NCBI RefSeq assembly: GCF_027923225.1
Contig: NZ_BSDI01000025.1
Coordinates: 1 to 64,000 of the forward strand
From: Phytohabitans aurantiacus
GTDB lineage: Bacteria; Actinomycetota; Actinomycetes; Mycobacteriales; Micromonosporaceae
Direction of reading: 5' to 3'
Length of the DNA stretch: 64,000 nucleotides
Shown piece after piece: positions 59,602 through 64,000 of this stretch. The notes beneath the pieces were generated by a model. The model saw nothing but the letters and a program-made list of their open reading frames with translations. It searched no databases and was not told where the DNA came from. Numbering within the stretch: position 1 is the first letter of the stretch; each line of letters begins with the position of its first letter. Made by a program: the position numbers and the translations under genes.

Positions 59602-60876
59602 ATGTCCCGCGTTCGACGGCTCTTGCCCTTGCCGGCACTGCTGTTCACCATCAGTGGCCTCGTCGTCACACCGTCCGGCGCGCTCGCCGCGGCGGCGTGC
59701 ACCAGCGATCCCCGCCCGGGCCAGGTGGTGTCACAGGTGCCGGTCGAGCAGCTCATCCTTGCCGCGCGCCGGGTCTGGCCGGCGACGACCGGCCGCGCGG
59801 TGACCGTAGCCGTGCTCGATACCGGTGTGGACGGTCGCCATCCCCAGCTTCGCGGCGCGCTGCGGCAGGGCTGGGACTTCGTGACGGACGAGCCGGGCGG
59901 CGCGGTGGACTGCGCGGGCCACGGCACGGCGGTCGCGGGCCTGGTGGGGGCGCGTCCGGCGGACGGGGTGGGGTTCGCCGGCATCGCGCCCGGCGCGACC
60001 GTCCTACCGGTACGGATCGCGGATCGCCTGGTCAGCGGGGATCGCGTGCTCGCCGGTGTGCTGGCCAAGGCGATCCGGTGGGCGGCAGACCAGCGCGCCG
60101 GCGTCATCACCGTACCGGTGGTCGCCGACCGGCCCACCGCCGCGCTGGCCGCCGCCGTGGCGTACGCGCAGGCACGCGACGCGCTCGTGGTCGCCGCCGC
60201 CGGCACCAGGGCCAGCGAGCTGAACGCCGACCCGACCGTCGCCGACCAGCCCAGCTACCCGGCGGCGTACCCCGGCGTGCTCGGCGTGGGCGCGGTGGAC
60301 GCGGCGGGCGTACGGGTCAACAACTCGCCCGTAGGGTCCTATGTGGACATCGTGGCGCCCGGCTCCGACGTGCTGACCACGGCCCCGGCGCGCGGTCACA
60401 CGACGCTGTCCGGCACCGCCATGGCCGCTCCGGCGGTCGCCGCCACCGCCGCCCTGGTGCGGGCGGCCAGGCCGGAGCTGAGCGCGGTCGAGGTGGCACA
60501 ACGCCTGGTGGCGACCGCCAACCCGGTCGCCGGCGGCGCGGGCAGCGTGGCGTACGGGGGCGGCATGGTCGACCCGTACCGTGCTGTCACCGAGGTGTTG
60601 CCCGGCGGCGACCCGCGGATCCAACCCGGGATGCCGGTACGCGACATCGACGAGGAGGCACTGCGCCGTGACGCGCGGTGGCGTTCGCTCGCCGCGTCGG
60701 CGGTCGCGATCGCGGCGGCCATCGGCCTGGCGCTACTCGGCTGCGCCGCCCTCCTGGTCGTTCACCGGCGGATGCGCCGCGGCCCCGGACCGGCACCGTC
60801 CACAGTCGAAACCCCTGGCGACGACGTCGAGCTGGCCGAGCTCTACTTCACGCCGCCGCGGCCGCCCCGCACGTGA
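59602..60876 (+). CDS. mycP: Mycosin (MycP-like subtilase) lacking the catalytic serine
   Basis: A 424-residue membrane-anchored subtilisin-like protein of the ESX system. A signal peptide (1-31) leads to the subtilase domain, and a C-terminal transmembrane helix lies at about 364-388. Asp73 (AVLDTGVDG) and His107 (CAGHGTAVAG) are in place, but the serine box reads SGTAMAAP, with Ala273 instead of Ser (GCC at 60418-60420). The oxyanion Asn of the AAAGN motif is replaced in AAAGTRA. In mycobacterial ESX systems MycP is needed to hold the secretion complex together independently of its protease activity, so this copy may be purely structural. GGAGG 5 nt before the ATG supports the start. Confidence 0.93.
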   Translation: MSRVRRLLPLPALLFTISGLVVTPSGALAAAACTSDPRPGQVVSQVPVEQLILAARRVWPATTGRAVTVAVLDTGVDGRHPQLRGALRQGWDFVTDEPGGAVDCAGHGTAVAGLVGARPADGVGFAGIAPGATVLPVRIADRLVSGDRVLAGVLAKAIRWAADQRAGVITVPVVADRPTAALAAAVAYAQARDALVVAAAGTRASELNADPTVADQPSYPAAYPGVLGVGAVDAAGVRVNNSPVGSYVDIVAPGSDVLTTAPARGHTTLSGTAMAAPAVAATAALVRAARPELSAVEVAQRLVATANPVAGGAGSVAYGGGMVDPYRAVTEVLPGGDPRIQPGMPVRDIDEEALRRDARWRSLAASAVAIAAAIGLALLGCAALLVVHRRMRRGPGPAPSTVETPGDDVELAELYFTPPRPPRT

Positions 60877-60877
60877 T

Positions 60878-60919
60878 CAGGGCGTTTCCCAAGCGGCTGA
60901 GCACTTGGGAAACGCCCTG
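60878..60919. terminator. 16-bp perfect hairpin between convergent mycP and esx genes
   Basis: CAGGGCGTTTCCCAAG (60878-60893) pairs perfectly with 60904-60919 around a 10-nt loop. It begins at the TGA of mycP (TGATCAGGGCGT) and ends 11 nt before the stop codon of the esx gene on the other strand, so it can terminate both transcripts. It shares its first 13 bases (GTGATCAGGGCGT) with the hairpin at 9900-9953. Confidence 0.8.
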
Positions 60920-60930
60920 GATACGGTTGG

Positions 60931-61218
60931 TCACACCGCGAAGCGGTTGGTGTTGGCCGTCTCCGCGATCTGGGCCAGCTCGTTGGCCGAGACGACGCCG
61001 TCCTTGACAGCGTTGACGAACACGCCGACGTCGTCGCCGACGCCCCGCCAGATCGTCTGGAGCTGGTAGTACGCGTCGCGCGCGCTGCCTTCCCAGACGC
61101 TCAGCATCGGAGCGCAGGCGGCTTCCAGGTCGGCGATGTCGGCCAGGAGCCTGGCGCGCGTCGCCTCGAGGGACTGCGCGCCGGCGTCGAGAGCGCCGAA
61201 GTTGTATGCGGTCCGCAC
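60931..61218 (-). CDS. WXG100-family protein (EsxA/B-like)
   Basis: A 95-residue helical hairpin protein of typical ESX-substrate length. Helix 1 (ALDAGAQSLEATRARLLADIADLEAACAPM) is followed by the WxG turn LSVWEGSARDAYYQL and then helix 2. The GTG at 61218 has AGGAGG 6 nt upstream. It is encoded 9 nt after its partner and presumably forms a heterodimer with it that is exported through the ESX channel. Confidence 0.92.
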   Translation of the reverse strand: MRTAYNFGALDAGAQSLEATRARLLADIADLEAACAPMLSVWEGSARDAYYQLQTIWRGVGDDVGVFVNAVKDGVVSANELAQIAETANTNRFAV

Positions 61219-61227
61219 GGTTTCCTC

Positions 61228-61599
61228 CTACGCTCCGGCCCAGTTGAGCGCGGCACGGGCCTGCCCGCCCTGCGCCCCCGAGCGCGACACTGCCTGCTCC
61301 GCTTCGAGGTCCTTGCCCGTGTACTCCTGCACCGACTCGCTGACCTTGTTGCACAGCGTGTTGAGGGCGTTGTTGAGCGCCGTCATGTCGGACTTCAGCA
61401 GGCCGTGCACGCCGTCCTGGTCGCTCTTGCCGAAGGCGTTGCTGGCCGCGCCCGCGAAGGTGGCGTCGTTGAGTTCGGCGGTGAGCTGGTTGCTCATCGT
61501 CGTTGCCGTGGCCCTGAGCTGCTCGACGACACCGAAGATGCGCACACCGGCGTCGTACATCGTCTGGGTATCGGTTACGTACCCATTTCCTGCTGGCAT
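61228..61599 (-). CDS. WXG100-family partner protein with a degenerate WxG motif
   Basis: A 123-residue helical protein (TQTMYDAGVRIFGVVEQLRATATTMSNQL, then LNDATFAGAASNAF, then a second helix pair). The WxG turn is replaced by F-A-G, so the tryptophan is lost, as is seen in one member of some Esx pairs. The C-terminal tail is slightly extended. The ATG at 61599 follows a GGGAGG further upstream. First gene of the pair; a promoter should lie in 61600-61706, but I could not define it. Confidence 0.85.
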   Translation of the reverse strand: MPAGNGYVTDTQTMYDAGVRIFGVVEQLRATATTMSNQLTAELNDATFAGAASNAFGKSDQDGVHGLLKSDMTALNNALNTLCNKVSESVQEYTGKDLEAEQAVSRSGAQGGQARAALNWAGA

Positions 61600-61706
61600 A
61601 GCGTTTTCCCACCTCCCGAGGGGGGAACTGCTGTTAGTGGACAGTCAGGCATGAAGATCCTGATCGAAGGATACCGAGCCGCGCGGCGCCGCGAAAGATC
61701 TCAACA

Positions 61707-63140
61707 TCAGCCCAGTACCGGGCGGCGGGCGGCAACCGGGTCGAGTGGCGGTCCTTCGGGCATCCGCGCCACCACGGCGGCCGGCAGCCGCACCGGGGTC
61801 AGCGCACCGAAGCCCAGATAGCCCTGCACATTGGGATCCGACATGGCGTGCCGGACGCCCAGGTCCGTGACCAGGTAACGGGTGCCGCTCGGCGCCTCGG
61901 CGGACGGCATCGCCTCCACAATGGCCGCCCAGCCCGGTGCGACGGCGACGCGGTCGGCCAGCGGAACGCCCTGCGCCGTCCGGCGGGCCGAGGCCGCGCC
62001 CACGACGAGCTGGCCGGCGGGCGTGTCGACCACGAGCCGGGGCGGGTTCGCCGCGTCGCGGAACTCCGCGCAGATCGCCGATGTCGCGGCGCTGGCCGAG
62101 AACGGCGCGACGATGCGGGGTGCGGTCGCCGGCAGCGCCTCGGCGCCCACGGCCGGCACGGGCAGCTTCGCGGCCGCGGCGGCGTCGGCCGGGCTCAGCT
62201 CCAGGCCGCGCGGGGGCTGGCCGGGATACGCGGCGCGGGTGGCCGGGTCGGCCAGCAGCAGGTTGGCCTCCACCTCGGTGACGACGGCCAGCCGGGCGGC
62301 GTCGGCCACCAGGAAGTACTGGCGGGTGGCGCCGGCACTGTCCACAAAGTACACCTGGCCGATCCGGGCGCCGGCCACGGCGGTGGAGGCCGTGCCGCGC
62401 TTGTCGACGCGGCGTGCTGCCAGCGGCTCACCCGCCGGCAGCGCGTCGAGCAGAGCGGCGCTGACCGGGGTACGCGGCTGGCGGTCCAGGCCGAGCGCGG
62501 TGAAGACGACCTGCTGGTCGGCGATCGCGTACCGCCGCTGGTGCCAGACCAGGAAGAACCCGCCGCCGTCCACGTCTTGCGCCAGCAACGCGTCGTCACC
62601 CAGGTCGCGGCCGACCTGCGCGCCGCGCCCGACCAGCAGCGAGGTCACCGCCGAGGCGCGGCCGCTGGCGTCGCGGGCCGGCTGCGCGCAGATGGTCCAC
62701 GGCGCGCCCAGCACCCGGCCCTTCGGCGGGACGGCGTCGGGTGCGCCCGGGATGCCCAGTACCGGCCCGCGTGGCACGCCCATCATGGACTTGGCGGACA
62801 CCCGTACCGTCTTGGCGTCGCTCTCCTGCGCCAGTACCGCCGAGGTGAAGTTGGCCATCGGGTAGAGCACGCCTTGCCGGAAAACGAACCGGGTGCCGGT
62901 CTCCTTCTCCACGATGATGGACTGGCCGTCCCGCCAGTTGCGGTTGCCGCCGGGGCGGACCAGGGCGTAGACGCCCACCGCGGCCAGCGCCAGCACCGCC
63001 ACCATCACGCCACCCAGCCCGGCCGCGAAGAGCCGGCGACCGGCCGGCTGCACCGGGTCGGTGTCGTGATGGGCGAAGGCGGAGACGACTCGCTGCATCA
63101 TGAACTGGTACGACTGCAACTGATCGCGGCGCGTGGGCAT
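61707..63140 (-). CDS. eccB: Type VII secretion protein EccB
   Basis: A 477-residue membrane protein of the ESX core complex. The N-terminus MPTRRDQLQSYQFMMQRVVSAF is the conserved EccB start, so I set the start at 63140 rather than further upstream. One transmembrane helix lies at about 41-62. The large periplasm-like domain contains the four-fold repeats typical of EccB (paired beta segments with YFVDSAGATRQYFLV, GTRYLVTDLGVRHAM). EccB is a structural part of the extracellular side of the complex. It follows eccD by 5 nt in the same operon. Confidence 0.93.
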   Translation of the reverse strand: MPTRRDQLQSYQFMMQRVVSAFAHHDTDPVQPAGRRLFAAGLGGVMVAVLALAAVGVYALVRPGGNRNWRDGQSIIVEKETGTRFVFRQGVLYPMANFTSAVLAQESDAKTVRVSAKSMMGVPRGPVLGIPGAPDAVPPKGRVLGAPWTICAQPARDASGRASAVTSLLVGRGAQVGRDLGDDALLAQDVDGGGFFLVWHQRRYAIADQQVVFTALGLDRQPRTPVSAALLDALPAGEPLAARRVDKRGTASTAVAGARIGQVYFVDSAGATRQYFLVADAARLAVVTEVEANLLLADPATRAAYPGQPPRGLELSPADAAAAAKLPVPAVGAEALPATAPRIVAPFSASAATSAICAEFRDAANPPRLVVDTPAGQLVVGAASARRTAQGVPLADRVAVAPGWAAIVEAMPSAEAPSGTRYLVTDLGVRHAMSDPNVQGYLGFGALTPVRLPAAVVARMPEGPPLDPVAARRPVLG

Positions 63141-63145
63141 TCCGG

Positions 63146-64000
63146 TTAGCCTGCCACGCCTCGCATGAGGCCGTACAGTCCCAGTACCGCGCAGGCGATC
63201 GGGACCACGGCGAGGATCAGCAGGATCTCGCCGAGCTCGGCGATCCGTCCCAGGTAGACGGAGGGGCGGCGGTTCCGGTACCGGACGCCGATGGCGAGCA
63301 CCGCCAAGGCCAGGCCGGCCAGCGCCGGTACGGCCCACAGTGGACCGCCTCCGGCCAGGTCGTCCGCGTATCCGACGGCCAGCACCGCCAGCCCGATCAG
63401 GCCGCAGGTCAGCAACGGCAGCCGGTGCCGCAGCGTCGGGAAGAGGCGGGACCGCACCAGGTAGCCGGCGCTCACCACGGCGATGAGCACCGGCGCCGAG
63501 CCGCCCGCGGTACCAAGGATGACCAGGCCGATCGCGGCGACCGTGGCGACGCCCAGCAGCAGGCCGGTCAGCATCACGTCGGCGCGCGCGACGGCGGCGA
63601 ACGTGGCGCCGGCGGTCGGCGCGGGCTCGTCCTTGACCAGGTCGGCCGCGGACCGCGGCAGGGTGGGCAGCGGCAACCTGCCCAGCCGGGCGGCCAGCAC
63701 CGGCCCGGCGGGGAGCAGCACGAGCAGTACCGCCTCGGCAGCCGCGGCCGCGCGTACCGCGTCGAGGGAGCCGAGCGCGGCGATGGCGGCGCCTCCCCCG
63801 GCGACCGCGGCCACCGCGGCGGCGACGAAGAGCCAGCGGCGTTCGGTCGCGGCGAACAGGCCGGCGACGGCGGCGACCAGCAGGAACGCGCAGGCGGTCA
63901 GCATATGCGGCGCGCCGAGGCCGGACAGCGGGGCGTCGCCGCCGAGCAGCAGCAGGCCGCCCGCGAACGCCGCCGGCAGGCCGAGCGCGCACACCGCGAA
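63146..64000 (-). CDS. eccD: Type VII secretion membrane protein EccD, C-terminal part
   Basis: The 282 visible residues from the C-terminus carry about ten hydrophobic helices (LTACAFLLVAAVAGLFAA, VMLTGLLLGVATVAAIGLVIL, LLTCGLIGLAVLAVGYA, LAVVPIACAVLGLYGLMRG), with the RVVRSRLFP-like cytoplasmic loop LVRSRLFPTLRHR. This matches EccD, the 11-helix ESX membrane channel component. The N-terminal ubiquitin-like domain and first helix are beyond the right edge. EccC, the ATPase, is not in the window. Confidence 0.88.
   Translation of the reverse strand, partial: FAVCALGLPAAFAGGLLLLGGDAPLSGLGAPHMLTACAFLLVAAVAGLFAATERRWLFVAAAVAAVAGGGAAIAALGSLDAVRAAAAAEAVLLVLLPAGPVLAARLGRLPLPTLPRSAADLVKDEPAPTAGATFAAVARADVMLTGLLLGVATVAAIGLVILGTAGGSAPVLIAVVSAGYLVRSRLFPTLRHRLPLLTCGLIGLAVLAVGYADDLAGGGPLWAVPALAGLALAVLAIGVRYRNRRPSVYLGRIAELGEILLILAVVPIACAVLGLYGLMRGVAG

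Noticed and set aside
61228..61599. Calling this gene non-WXG100 because the WxG is missing
   Set aside because: Length, helix-turn-helix hairpin and its place directly before a true WXG100 gene fit a partner with a lost tryptophan.
63146..64000. EccB extended upstream to a 761-residue protein
   Set aside because: The extra segment is the shadow of the EccD membrane helices. The EccB-type N-terminus starts at 63140.
1..64000. tRNA, rRNA, riboswitch or replication origin
   Set aside because: I saw no cloverleaf with a conserved T-arm, no rRNA segment, no known riboswitch core and no origin repeats. Small structured RNAs cannot be excluded by eye.

Overview
The window looks like chromosomal DNA of a high-GC actinomycete. 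Strong G/C bias at third codon positions, GTG starts, ATGA gene overlaps, a complete-looking set of ESX-type (type VII secretion) parts and CitA/CitB-type two-component genes all fit. A Micromonosporaceae-like genus (Actinoplanes, Dactylosporangium, Phytohabitans) is my inference; no marker gene proves it.

Layout. 1-119: 3' end of an IS30-type transposase joined to half of a hairpin repeat. 200-20,000: ordinary chromosomal genes. These are folD; an EACC1 + caspase/multi-membrane-helix pair of the bacterial conflict-system type; a CrtC/AttH-like protein and a GNAT enzyme; an acylphosphatase; a TetR regulator divergent from a dihydrofolate-reductase-like gene and a hydrolase; a small P-loop kinase; a CitA/CitB-type two-component pair; a hexapeptide acyltransferase with a large C-terminal helical domain; a membrane glycosyltransferase; a beta-helix lipoprotein; an AraC/VOC pair; a decayed serine protease; and a PLP-dependent deaminase. 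20,427-64,000: a type VII secretion island with an SseB-like protein, EccE, a beta-helix-AAA+ (EccA-like) protein, a small zinc-ribbon protein, one 33.6-kb gene, a WXG100-like protein, a YbaB-like protein, a mycosin, two small WXG100 proteins, EccB and the C-terminal part of EccD. EccC is not in the window and is expected beyond the right edge.

The centrepiece is the gene at 25,216-58,794 (minus strand), an uninterrupted frame of 11,192 codons. It has a CpnT/WXG100-like N-terminus for ESX export and long Gly/Pro-rich linkers. Nested tandem duplications follow: a block of about 2,900-3,000 residues twice, then a block of about 1,030-1,065 residues twice. Four embedded HExxH modules each keep a glutamate 19-20 residues further on. 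The chain ends in a C-terminal HAD-type hydrolase domain with all four HAD motifs. It overlaps the WXG100-like gene upstream and the zinc-ribbon gene downstream, so secretion partner, giant effector and candidate immunity or accessory factor appear to form one translationally coupled unit. The neighbouring mycosin has lost its catalytic serine.

Two families of intergenic palindromes punctuate gene ends. One is a 22-bp-arm hairpin (GATCAAGGGC type) that follows a GC-rich, skewed tract right after stop codons. The other (TGATCAGGGCGT type) lies between convergent genes. Both look like mobile or shared terminator modules, and one GATCAAGGGC hairpin has been split by the IS30-type element.
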